Shown piece by piece: positions 18,301-27,900 of a stretch of 64,000 nucleotides of DNA. Position numbers and translations under genes: made by a program. Under the pieces are notes generated by a model. It did not search any database. It worked only from the letters and a program-made list of their open reading frames with translations, and was not told the origin of the DNA. The stretch spans positions 744,001 to 808,000 of the forward strand of contig LT598466.1 of the NCBI GenBank assembly GCA_900074745.1, given 5' to 3'. This DNA is from Lachancea mirantina (lineage: Eukaryota; Ascomycota; Saccharomycetes; Saccharomycetales; Saccharomycetaceae). Numbering within the stretch: position 1 is the stretch's first letter; every line of letters begins with the position of its first letter.

Positions 18301-19229
18301 TTATGCAGCCGCAAATTCCGCTCTTTTTTCCGTTTTTCTAGTAACTGTTGCCGCTCCAGTTCCTCGGCGACTCGCGCCGTTTGAGGCACGATCACTTTGC
18401 TGCGCACTTGTACAGACCTTTGCGCCGCCATGGTGAACGGCGAATCGCGTAGACATGGGATGATGTGGTGTGCTTGGCTGGTCACATTAGTGATCAGTTT
18501 CTGTCTCAGGGATTTTTGTTTCGTCAAAAGCTTAAGCGCTTTCAACTCCAAGAGTGCTTTGATTTTCAAATCGTCGACGCTGGAAGGCACGTCGTCTTTA
18601 GCAACGAACTCTAAACTGTCGAATAGCGCATACGTGCCCAGATTGGCGGGCAAAGTTTCCAGTTGCTGGATACGCTCTGCAATTCTCGCAGAGATGAAAG
18701 TCTCACTCGCGTAATTGCCCAGTCTGCGTTTGTTTTTCGGGAACCCCAGATTCGAGAATTTGTCCTGGAGCCCAAACTGCTGGGCGTTTTTATCGAACGA
18801 CAACGACAGTTTCACCGGATCCAACGTCAATTGTTGTGGACCATTGGGTTCGGTTTCTACGAGATCTTCACCTGTTAATTGGCTCACTAACTCGTCTGGA
18901 AGACACAAATCACGACTCAACAATTGCAACGCCATAAGCTGCTTTTCGAACGCATCCTGACTGTATTCCGCCCCCTGCGAGGCTGCCGCCCGAATCTCTT
19001 GGATACGTTCTGCGTACACGTCCTGTTGCTGTGACAGACGCGCAAAAGTCCGCTCTAAAGCTCTTATTTCCGCCTTGTTCTCCTCTGCGTTCTGCGAAAT
19101 CGCCCGATAACGATACAACAACTGGTCCAATTGCCATATCGTTTCCGGGTCAGGGATGTCCACCGCCAAACTCTGAGACTCCTCCTGTTTCGACGGAGGT
19201 GCTGTAAGCGGCTCTTCAGTCATACTCAT
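15384..19229 (-). CDS. STH1: RSC chromatin-remodelling ATPase
   Basis: 1,281 residues from the ATG at 19229 (an upstream in-frame TTG is not a credible start). Catalytic subunit of RSC, the essential nucleosome-sliding complex. Order: a QLDQLLYRYRAI N-terminal segment, HSA region with ELERQQLLEKRKKERNL, SnAc-proximal helices, the Snf2 ATPase with Walker A DEMGLGKT near residue 475 and Walker B DEGH near 580, helicase motif QAQDRAHRIGQ, acidic Lys-rich linker, and a C-terminal bromodomain with DYYSLVQKPVALD and NARFYNEEGSWVYTDAD. N-terminal YRYRAI, the ATPase core and the bromodomain match Sth1 rather than Snf2. Divergent from RRT14, as in S. cerevisiae YIL126W/YIL127C. Confidence 0.97.
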   Translation of the reverse strand: MSMTEEPLTAPPSKQEESQSLAVDIPDPETIWQLDQLLYRYRAISQNAEENKAEIRALERTFARLSQQQDVYAERIQEIRAAASQGAEYSQDAFEKQLMALQLLSRDLCLPDELVSQLTGEDLVETEPNGPQQLTLDPVKLSLSFDKNAQQFGLQDKFSNLGFPKNKRRLGNYASETFISARIAERIQQLETLPANLGTYALFDSLEFVAKDDVPSSVDDLKIKALLELKALKLLTKQKSLRQKLITNVTSQAHHIIPCLRDSPFTMAAQRSVQVRSKVIVPQTARVAEELERQQLLEKRKKERNLRLHKVNAIVDHVQETQATKSTARERAVQFGRICLSLHTQIEKEESRRMERTAKQRLAALKSNDEEAYLKLLDQTKDTRITHLLKQTNSFLDSLAEAVRVQQNEAKIKNGEELPPVTDEEREKIDYYEVAHRVKESITKQPSILVGGTLKEYQLKGLEWMVSLYNNHLNGILADEMGLGKTIQSISLITYLHEVKKEPGPFLVIVPLSTITNWTLEFEKWAPSLTTIVYKGNPNQRKSLQYQVRSGNFQVLLTTYEYIIKDRSSLAKHDWSHMIIDEGHRMKNAQSKLSFTLTKFYRTRNRLILTGTPLQNNLPELWALLNFVLPKIFNSAKTFDEWFNTPFANTGGQEKLELTEEEMLLVIRRLHKVLRPFLLRRLKKEVEKDLPDKVEKVVKCKLSGLQQQLYEQMLKHNALFVGAGTEGATKGGIKGLNNKIMQLRKICNHPFVFDEVEGIINPNRENGPLLYRVAGKFELLDRVLPKFAASGHRVLMFFQMTQVMDIMEDFLRMRSLKYMRLDGATKAEDRTGMLKLFNAPNSDYFCFLLSTRAGGLGLNLQSADTVIIFDTDWNPHQDLQAQDRAHRIGQKNEVRILRLITTDSVEEVILERAMQKLDIDGKVIQAGKFDNKSTAEEQEAFLRRLLENETPKDDTEQAELDDEDLNDILARNDDELQMFNEMDRQRAAAEVQDAKARGLSRPLPRLIQTNELPEVLTEDITDHLQTEPIAAGRIRERRKVYYDDGLTEEQWLQAVDDDNDTLEEAIIRKRESREKRQRNKQGSDSKEDEIDSLEPTPEEDIVVPNGKRNRSKKAVVQVDQENVPQLDEVEEPKQKKPKLKVKLSLKKGDSVAPVEKNNTTKPRPKKSFATQALTANVLRLVEAMRAQLDDADEHPRTSIFETLPSKKLYPDYYSLVQKPVALDSIVKKAKKGAYEGFNDVKQDLQLMYDNARFYNEEGSWVYTDADELNKFTDAWFSENNP

Positions 19230-19652
19230 CCTTTTGGGTTCAAGTTCACCAGTTGGCACCGATATTAATATCAAAACTTAACCAAAAAAAGTTCTGAATG
19301 TGGCAAAAAAACAACCACTCGTTCAACTCTAACAATCCTTCTCAACTGATTTTTTAGACTTGTCCCTAGAAGCAGTATTTCGAACAACAAGCGAAACTCT
19401 GTTGTTGTTTCTGTCCTCCACGCTCGGTGTTGTCTGCCGCTGGGCAAAATCTTGAAAGATTCCTACAATTCATTGTTAGTTTCGCGACTTACCTTTGAAA
19501 ATTGGTTTATTGGAAGATCACCAAATCCGGGTAACTGGAATAAGAAATGACAAAATTTGAAAGAAAGTCAAGGCGATGAGCTGGAAAAATGGATAAAACG
19601 ACGAGTTCTTGTGGGTTAAATCAGACCTTTGCTAGGAGTTTGGCGAGTGAGA
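19230..19652. other. Divergent promoter region of STH1 and RRT14
   Basis: 423 bp. Contains a PAC element at 19574-19583 near RRT14 and a long poly-A/T-rich segment next to STH1. No further gene is seen. Confidence 0.6.
19574..19583 (+). promoter_or_regulatory. PAC element upstream of RRT14
   Basis: GCGATGAGCT matches the PAC consensus GCGATGAGMT exactly, 70 bp upstream of the RRT14 start. PAC boxes (bound by Dot6/Tod6) mark ribosome-biogenesis genes, which fits a nucleolar protein. Confidence 0.7.
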
Positions 19653-20231
19653 ATGAATACTGAACTTTCAAGACAACAGGCTACAAATGCTGTGAATTCT
19701 CTGCTTTCAAAAATGTTACCTGGAAGTGCTAAAATCGATCATAATCGAAAGAAAAGACCGAACAGAGCTGGAGCGCCTGGAGCGCGGTTGATCAATCAGA
19801 ATTTGAAGAAGAGGGTCGAATTGCAAGAGCGCGATGTCGAGAGGATAAAAAGAGGCGAAGCCCGTGCGAAAAAACGTGCGGTTATGGCTCAGAAAGCCCG
19901 AGAAGATGAAAGGACCCAGTTGGCGAAACTGGAAGTGTTGAGACAGCATCAGAAGGACGATACGCTGACTAAAAAGGAGCGCAAGTATCTGAACAGCATA
20001 ATTGCGCGAAACACAGCGCAGTTGCAAACTTGGGACGTTTCAAACCCAGATTTGCAGGATTTGCAAGACGCGATTTTGGGCGACAGGAACCAGTTGTCGA
20101 AACAAGGCAGGAAAAGACGTGTCGGCTTTGTCGAGCAAAAGCAAGGTCATGGCGACCATCATTTTGCGGGTTTAACACCCGGTCTTGCACCTGTGGGTCT
20201 AAGTGACGAAGAAAGCAGTGACGAAGAGTAA
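19653..20231 (+). CDS. RRT14: Nucleolar protein Rrt14
   Basis: 192 residues from ATG 19653; an upstream in-frame TTG is ignored. Small basic, helix-rich protein of the nucleolus whose loss alters rDNA transcription in S. cerevisiae. Conserved pieces seen are QATNAVNSLLSKMLPG at the N-terminus, LINQNLKKRVELQERDV, LTKKERKYLNSIIARN, and at the C-terminus AGLTPGLAPVGLSDEE. Length is close to the 206 residues of the S. cerevisiae protein. Divergent from STH1 and convergent with MET18, as on chromosome IX. The molecular role is not known precisely. Confidence 0.93.
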   Translation: MNTELSRQQATNAVNSLLSKMLPGSAKIDHNRKKRPNRAGAPGARLINQNLKKRVELQERDVERIKRGEARAKKRAVMAQKAREDERTQLAKLEVLRQHQKDDTLTKKERKYLNSIIARNTAQLQTWDVSNPDLQDLQDAILGDRNQLSKQGRKRRVGFVEQKQGHGDHHFAGLTPGLAPVGLSDEESSDEE

Positions 20232-20397
20232 ACGACAACGAAAACCGACAACGAAAACGAATAAAAATGGGCTATTGGGACGAATTGATTCACCAGGTTT
20301 GCCCTAGGTTTGCCCTGGTATTAGTTGCGAGAGCTATGTACATTAGTAGAGAATTTCAATAGATCTTAGGACTTGGAAGGAGAAGTTTCTTGCAATT

Positions 20398-23300
20398 TTA
20401 TTCAAACGGAACCTGCCCTAGTTCGTAAAATGCCTGACTGGCATCTATTGCCAACTTACGGATGTTGCGTTTTTTGTCGTCGAGGGCTCTCGATAAGCTT
20501 CTGATTACGTCGTCTTTCATGGGTAAAAGGTAGTTCAGAGGCGTATGGACGGTCAGCGCCTGAAGCACTTGAAGTGCTAGTGATCTAACAACGAACGTGT
20601 TGCAGATCGAAGGAACAATAAATCGTAGCAGGATGGGTATTAAGCTGTGTACATGCTCGCTGATAAGTGAAGAGGAGCGATCCATGGAGCTCAGGACAGT
20701 GCGCAAAGCAGATACCCTTACTGCGGTGTTTTTCAGCTCCATGGCTTGGAGTAATAGCGGAAGCAATTCTGGCATGTAACTCTCTGTGACTTTGTCGGGT
20801 GTATGGCGCAAAATCAGGGACAGGGCCATGAGATAGTTTGCTTTGATTTCATAATTGTCCGAAGATTGAAACAAGGATATGATCCTCGGGGCCACATCGT
20901 TGAAGAATTTTTGTTTGTGCAAGAGTCGGACGTTATTATTCCATGAATGATTCTTCAAGTTTTCCATGTGAGGTAGATCAATGGTTAAAATCTCAAAAAG
21001 TCTCGCCGTCCAAGCGCCCTCGGTCTGGCTGTGTAGCAGATCTAAGAAATGATCTATGAAGTTTTTGGTTTCCTGTGCATTTCTCATAACGAGGCCCTTG
21101 GCGGCCCAAAACTGAATTTCAACATCGACATATGACGTACTCTGAAATTCCATACTTTCTTCAACCATTCCGGGGCTACACCACTTATTGGCCAGAAGCG
21201 TTATCAACTGGAAGTACGCAACTTTTTCAAAATCTGACATGTCCAGGGCCTTGTGCTGTACTAGTTTCACCGTGCGAATGAAGCAGTCATCGCTCTCCCA
21301 TTTGCAATTTTTGTCAATGGCGGCTAAAATTTTCACGAAGCAAAGAGCTGATCTCCTTGGCGTATCTAGTATCTTGGCATTCTTCAAGAAAAAATCCGTG
21401 GTCCTTCGCAGCTCTTCGGGATGTAAAGAAAGAGGCGTTTTCAAAGTAAGGAAATAAAAAAATGATGACAACAGCTCCAGTGACTCATTGTCACCAAAAA
21501 GAGGTTTGTCGTTCATGAGTGAAGTGAAAAGTTCGAACTGTACAGCCTTTTTCAGTTCAATGATATCATTTTCCCCCAAAACTTCGTAATTCGCACTTAT
21601 TAAGGAATGGAGAGTCGAAACAATCATGAAACTGAGTTCTGTAAGATTTTCATATTTCGAAATTTCAGATAGCTTTGCAGAAAGACCACAAATCGTTCTG
21701 ATAACCAAGTTTGGTTTCGATGTGGAAATCTCGAGTAACAATCTCAATACCCTATCCACTGGAACGGACTCTTGACCTTCGATTAGCCCGGAATCGAGTG
21801 CTTTGTCGAATAAATGGTTGAACAGTGTCCCTATGCACAGATTTATGACGTCTGTTTCGTAAACATCACGGGTAGCCTTGAGACCTTCCAAGCATGCATA
21901 GTGAATGTTTTTGTTGTCACTCGATATAGCCGTCTCAGTGAAGTATTGTATGATGAGCAACACCTCATTGTGGTCCAAATATCCGGCCATCTTGATGAGC
22001 TTGGTAAACTGTACCAGGGCTAAGACTTTGATGGTGATTTCGGCATTTGAAGAAGTTTTTAATGATTTGCTTAATAGCATGAGGATCTCATCTTTATGTT
22101 TATTCAGCTCGTTATTGCTGAAAATGACATTTTCAGCAGCCTTAGTTTCTCCAAAAACTTTAATATAGGCATCAAAGAAGAACGATAGATTCAAAATCAA
22201 AAGCTTTTCTTTCGTTAAATCCATGTTTGACATATTTTCGAAAAGCAGCTTCGGTATTTTTGACATGACTTTATTGAATGTATCTGCGTTTACGCCAGCA
22301 AGAGTTGCTAAGATCGCACAGCTTTGTTTCAGGTTGGTTTGTTGTTCGAAATTAACTTGCAATTCATCGAAAACATGTGCGTGAAATTTGTCAAAAGTAG
22401 CTTCGTTGAACTGAATTAACTGATTAGAAATTGCTGCCACTACCTGGAGTGAAGTTTCATAATTATTAACTTCATTCGCCAATGAACCTTCGGATTCGGT
22501 AGCAGCGGACCCCTGCAAGATGTCGAATTTCAGGGCATTCCATAGTGGGAGCCAATTTCTCACCACAGCCTCCCCCCCGTAGTTCTCTACACAAGCATTC
22601 AAAGTCAATATGGTGTCATTTTTCACTGTAAGCGACGATGCGGCCAATTTATCTATCAAATTGCCAAAGGCATCCTCTTCGAACTGTGGTGATGAGGAAA
22701 TGGCTCTACGCAAAGCCAGTTTCAAATCAAGGTTCGAGATCTTGTAAGGATCGCTCTTTGGGGGCTTGAAGGTAATAGGGAAATAGCAGAATAAAACGTC
22801 GAACAGATCTTCTTTGTATTTGGAAATATCGGACAGACTGGAACACACGATAGTGTTTATGCGGAACGAAAGTAACAAATTGCGTGGATCTTTTTCGCCT
22901 GTGGCAATTCCAATGAAAGTTTCGATGAAAAGATCACTCAGAGCTGGAGTCTTTTGGAAATTGGCGTGGAATTTCAGCAGGACGCGCTCTAAGATAGTGA
23001 ACGTAATGTATCTGACGGGCGCGGGATAGTTTGCTGGCTGATAAAATTCTTTAAGTCGGTTCAAAACGATAGTTGCCTGTGACAAATAAAAATGTTGCAT
23101 ATCAATCACGTTAGCGAGCCCTTGTAAGATCTCCTTCATGCAGGCAGAATCCTCGAAAGTGTTGGCATAAAAGTCTATTATTACGCTTACGTCATTTTTC
23201 AGCAACGTAGCTGGGTCCAAATGGCCCAAAATGGCAGAAATACATTCAACAGCCTTCTGTCTCTCATCGGTCTCGGTGGAAGTGATTTGAGGTCTCAAAA

Positions 23301-23451
23301 GAAGCACAATATCGACCAATTTTGCCTGTTTGTCATTAATTTGCGATGAAATCTTCTCAGCAACTTCATTCGCTTTGCCATCATTGACATGGCTATTTGC
23401 AAGATACGTAGACACTGCAGAACCCAGCCCAAGGGTCTTTGAAGAGCTCAT
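20398..23451 (-). CDS. MET18: Cytosolic Fe-S cluster targeting protein, MMS19 homologue
   Basis: 1,017 residues of HEAT-repeat helices throughout, versus 1,032 in S. cerevisiae. Acts with Cia1 and Cia2 to hand 4Fe-4S clusters to nuclear DNA-repair and replication enzymes, and so affects methionine synthesis, nucleotide-excision repair and TFIIH. The N-terminal MMS19 segment (residues about 45-300) includes VDIVLLLRPQITS and ALRRAISSS. The conserved C-terminal MMS19 segment includes HTPLNYLLPMKDDVIRSL, DDKKRNIRKLA and FYELGQ. Convergent with RRT14, divergent from TAO3, as in S. cerevisiae YIL128W. Confidence 0.95.
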   Translation of the reverse strand: MSSSKTLGLGSAVSTYLANSHVNDGKANEVAEKISSQINDKQAKLVDIVLLLRPQITSTETDERQKAVECISAILGHLDPATLLKNDVSVIIDFYANTFEDSACMKEILQGLANVIDMQHFYLSQATIVLNRLKEFYQPANYPAPVRYITFTILERVLLKFHANFQKTPALSDLFIETFIGIATGEKDPRNLLLSFRINTIVCSSLSDISKYKEDLFDVLFCYFPITFKPPKSDPYKISNLDLKLALRRAISSSPQFEEDAFGNLIDKLAASSLTVKNDTILTLNACVENYGGEAVVRNWLPLWNALKFDILQGSAATESEGSLANEVNNYETSLQVVAAISNQLIQFNEATFDKFHAHVFDELQVNFEQQTNLKQSCAILATLAGVNADTFNKVMSKIPKLLFENMSNMDLTKEKLLILNLSFFFDAYIKVFGETKAAENVIFSNNELNKHKDEILMLLSKSLKTSSNAEITIKVLALVQFTKLIKMAGYLDHNEVLLIIQYFTETAISSDNKNIHYACLEGLKATRDVYETDVINLCIGTLFNHLFDKALDSGLIEGQESVPVDRVLRLLLEISTSKPNLVIRTICGLSAKLSEISKYENLTELSFMIVSTLHSLISANYEVLGENDIIELKKAVQFELFTSLMNDKPLFGDNESLELLSSFFYFLTLKTPLSLHPEELRRTTDFFLKNAKILDTPRRSALCFVKILAAIDKNCKWESDDCFIRTVKLVQHKALDMSDFEKVAYFQLITLLANKWCSPGMVEESMEFQSTSYVDVEIQFWAAKGLVMRNAQETKNFIDHFLDLLHSQTEGAWTARLFEILTIDLPHMENLKNHSWNNNVRLLHKQKFFNDVAPRIISLFQSSDNYEIKANYLMALSLILRHTPDKVTESYMPELLPLLLQAMELKNTAVRVSALRTVLSSMDRSSSLISEHVHSLIPILLRFIVPSICNTFVVRSLALQVLQALTVHTPLNYLLPMKDDVIRSLSRALDDKKRNIRKLAIDASQAFYELGQVPFE

Positions 23452-24968
23452 CGTAGGTGTTTCTGTCTGATAATTCTAATAATGAGAAGTGATCTCATAG
23501 ATGTAGAAGACTATCTTGAAATTAATATCATTTTGTACGTGGTATCTTGGATTTCAGCTTTACCATCAAGCCTAAGCTGACATTTAATTACCAGCTAGCA
23601 TTGGCATGTGATTGGTCTTTCAACATCTGTCGATTTCTCTTGCCTTGCGATGCCTTGCGATGCCTTGCGGTGCCTTGCAGTGCGCTGGAGACGAATATGG
23701 AGTCCAGAGGAGGAATGCGGACGGCAAAGAGTGCACGTTAATTCCAGTTATATTTTCAAGATGCACCAAAGGTGCGATGAGCCGCTAAGAGATGAAACAA
23801 CTGAGCTGTTACTCCACTGTGTTAAGATTAGGTAGCTATTTGTTTCCTCGTTAAAAGTGATAGTATCTCGAACGAGTTCTTCATGAGAAGAGATTAGATT
23901 ACCGGAATCGTCCTCAGTTTAAGTATGCAACATAAGCCACTGAAGCGCACAAGTTTCATCTGAGTAGGCGCCAAGGATATGATTCTTGTAGTGACTGGAA
24001 ATTTTTGGCGATCGTTTTGTTGTTAGGAAAAGCGGCATGGTTTATTTGATATTCAATACCGCGATATTGAGTAAATTACTTTATATTCCACTATGTATGC
24101 AATTACTTGATTCGTATAACTGTCTTTATGCAGCTAATAAGCATAAATTAAGTGTGTATTGGCGAAGTTGTTGGGCTGTGAAGCTGTCTTTTCTTAGCTT
24201 TTTTTCTCAGTTTTGTTTACTTTGCTTATGTTTTCATGATTAATAGCATGAAAATGACATTAGCTTGCTTTCTTTAGTGGATAAAAGCTTCGACGGCTCC
24301 AAGGGGCGGAAGAATAGCCGAGATCTTACTTAGTCTACGGAGCCTGAAATTATAGCTTACTCAAAGTGAGAACCCGCTTCTCTACATTTTCGTCTCCGTG
24401 GCACGAAATGAACTCAATTCCCGCCTCTGGTAGCTAATATATAATCTCAATCTGCTGATCGAAATATGCATTCAGTTAGTACACTTCAATCGTGGATGAA
24501 CAGTCAAACTGTATATTCACATCTCTGAGGGGCCGCATCTCTTGCAAAGCATATTGAAGTTTCAGTTGCGTGGATCACTGTTCTACAAAAAGGTGACATA
24601 TCCCACAAGCTCCAGCAGCTGCAACGTGCTACAACTTTAAGAAGCACTAAGTCATTTGTCGTCGTTCCTTGAGCCACTACCAAGTTATCGATTAATAGCG
24701 GTTCTGGTAAAGAGCAAGCATATAGAGGTTTGCCTTATATATGGTTGTGGTTTTTCCCTGTTGTTGTTGATCTCTTTCTACTAATAAGCATCTGCGATGA
24801 GATGAAATCAAACCCTGTTAAAGTTTTAAAACTTTTGATCTGAAGCAAAACAGGACAAGAAAGTCAGGTAAAAGTCCCGTTTGAGAGCTTGATATAGTGT
24901 CTCGAGTCTTTCAGTCCGTTAAATAGATTACGTCTGCGCCCTTTGTGATCAATCTCACGGCGTTTACG
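23452..24968. other. Divergent promoter region of MET18 and TAO3
   Basis: 1.5 kb, unusually long for this compact region. Holds a 10-bp tandem repeat at 23641-23680 and AT-rich DNA at 24000-24250. A short stem is possible between GGCTCC (24295) and GGAGCC (about 24339). No protein gene or clear RNA gene was recognised. Confidence 0.55.
23641..23680. repeat. Tandem repeat, 10-bp unit TGCCTTGCGA, four copies
   Basis: Two exact copies followed by two with changes at the last positions (GG, AG). About 190 bp upstream of MET18. Confidence 0.9.
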
Positions 24969-27900
24969 ATGAATCAAGGCTTCACCTTTCCTTACACAAG
25001 TAACGGCGATGAAAAGGAGGACAAATCGTTCAAATTCCCCACTAGTGGCGCAGAAATTGAATCAAAAGAATCGGATCACGGTACACACAAATTAGAACTT
25101 GCCTTTGAACCAGTTTCAGCTGAAAGCAAGCCAAACACCGTCGAAATACCAGACCCTGAGGTTTACGAAAGCCAGGCAATGTCACCTCCAATGTCACCTC
25201 CAATGTCTCCACCTATAGGAAGGTCCTCGACGCCGATCGAAAAGGGACATAACGAGTCGCCAGCTGCACAAGTGCCGAATCCAGACTCGCACACCAAACC
25301 CTATGACAAAGAATTCGCCAGAACCATACGACAACACCTCGCAGCAGATTGGAAGTCACCTTCAGAGTACGCATTACACATTTTATTTACCAAATTTGTT
25401 CGGCATGCCGAATCGAAATTAAACGTGTGTCTGCAGTATCCGCTGGATTCGGAACCCCCCATTGTGGACATCTTGGGTGAAGGCGTTGATGTGTCATTCG
25501 ATAAGATTGTAGAGTCATTAGGGTTCATTTCAAGAAAAAAGCCTAAACCTGTGATCGATGCAATGATGTTTTGGAGGAAAACTAAGTCCGAGGTTGCGGT
25601 TGTCGCTGCTGCTAACGTCGAAAAGTTGATCGGTGAACTCAATCATTTACCGTCTACTGTGGAACGTGAAGATAGTATCAAAGCAACCGGCAACGCGACT
25701 CAAACCTGGAATACACATACCAAGTCAAACAGCTCTGAAAGCAAGCAAGGGCATCACAGAAAAAATTCTTCCAAGTCGAACAAAAGCCAAGGCAGTTTCT
25801 TGGGGCATAGGCAACGTTTAATGGAAGAACGAATTGAACACGCGAGAGCAAATGCTTTCCAAGCAGATAGGAAATCTTTGATCAGTATCTTCATTTTGTG
25901 CCGTGTTCTCATAGAAATCGTGAAACAAGCACCTTCTGATACAGACGAGGACCTGAATGAAAAGTTAGAAGAGATAGTCTTTACTCAGCTAAAGACCACA
26001 GATCCACTTTCGATATCTTCCAGCATAATAAAATCTTCTAATTGGAATTCTTTCGCCGAGCTACTTGGATGGATGTCTGAAAGTAAATTCGTTGCAGTCA
26101 GTGACAGATTCATAGCCGATTTGGAAAAGCTTCCTCATTATATTTCCACTGAACTCGAGCCATCGGCTCATTTGCTGATCTTGGGTATGCGCTATTTGCG
26201 ACTGAAGAACTACCCACTGGAGCAATTCGAAGAGAGTGCCGATTTCATAAAATCGGTAGCGAAGTTCTTTTCTACATCCCAAAATTTCTCGGTGCGACTT
26301 GCTTATGCAGAAGTCATAAGTCAACTTTTACTTCCAGTCGCAGGATCAATAACAGCTGAAGTTAATCACCCTACTTGGGTGGAAGCCATGAATATGATCC
26401 TCAATACTTGCAAAAAACTTCAAGATGATGACAAGTACTGGGAAAGCATTTTCAAGCTCACAGTGTCTGTTCTGTGCGTTTCGCCGCAACCGCTGTTTTC
26501 TGAGAACTGGGTTCCTCTTGTCGAAAAAAGTATGACCAAAATCAAACGGCTTGATAGGCGCGCTGCGTTTGCAACTGGTCTATCTCGATTGATTTGGGTT
26601 TATTTGTTTAGGTGTACCGAAACTCTGAATAACACCGAAAGAACTCTACGGAAATTGTTTTCCCCAATCTTGGCTCCAAGAAAGAAAGAAAATTGGCTAA
26701 CGGCAGATATGGACCTAATAGGCCCATTGGCAGATGTTTGCGTCACTGCTGGCTCAGTACACCCAGGTTTCGTTTTAGAGCATGTCATTCTGCCATTGAT
26801 CAAAATAGCATTCAATGGAAACACTTTGGAGAATATAGGTTACGAAAGGCTTTTGCTAGCCATTGAATCTTACAAAGGCCTCCTTTTGTGCGATGCTCGT
26901 CCCGAATTCCCAGAAAATGAAAGCAGGTTCTATGATGTAAACCTTAACAACATTGCAGAAAAATTCGGTACTTCCTCTACGAGCGACCATGAGGAAGTAT
27001 GCATGTCACTCAACAAGCTCTTTTTCTTGCTCGACTCGAGTATCGGATCAGAGGTCTGGTCTCCCGAAAATGAGCACCAAAGGCAACCATCTACACCATT
27101 CTCGAGTATATCAAGCTTCGCTTTCAGCTTCAACACTGAAAATGCCAATACCAATATCAGAAACTTAAATTTTGTTCTATTCTCAACATTGATAGATGCT
27201 ATTCCGTGTTGTCTTTCAGTTTCCCGAAATGTGCCTTTCAAGTCAGCTATTGAAGTTTTGGCAAGAAATGCAGTTCACAGTGAATTGATAGTCTCTGCTA
27301 GCTCGCGAAATGCTTTAAGAGCTTTGGCTTGCAAGCGCAATCCATACACGCTCATTACGTGGTTTGCAAACTATTCTTTCGACTTTGATGAGAAAAACCA
27401 GTCCAGTTATAAACAGACGTATCTCTCTTCTATGGAATACCGTCGATTATTGATATTATATGTGGAATTACTCGAATGTTGGTTGGAATCTTTCAAGGAT
27501 TCTAAGAAGGCAGACCTCAATAAAAAATCGGGCTTAGATGGCATCCAGCTTTCATTTAGGAATGAAGAAGAAGCGAAAGAGTCCAATGAGAACGAAAAAC
27601 TGCAGTGGAAAAACACTATCACTGTCATCGAAGATGTGGAGGGAAATGGATTATTTTTTTTATGCTCTCATGATCATAATATTCGGAAGCTGGGAATACG
27701 AATTCTGCATATCGTCTCAGAATTTGACGAAGCAATGTTGGAAAAAACTATCAAATTAGAGAAATCGCACTCGAGGTCTTCATCGAGGTTCGCAGCTGAA
27801 AGCGGAACACGGCTCATCGATTTACTAAAAAGCCTTGATCTCTCTTCAATTCACGAGGTTCAGAAACTCGAAATGAGTGTCGTGGAGAAATCTCGGCTCT

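Noticed and set aside
24000-24400. Possible snRNA or snoRNA in the MET18-TAO3 interval
   Set aside because: One short GGCTCC/GGAGCC pairing only; no C/D or H/ACA boxes or known snRNA core was recognised.
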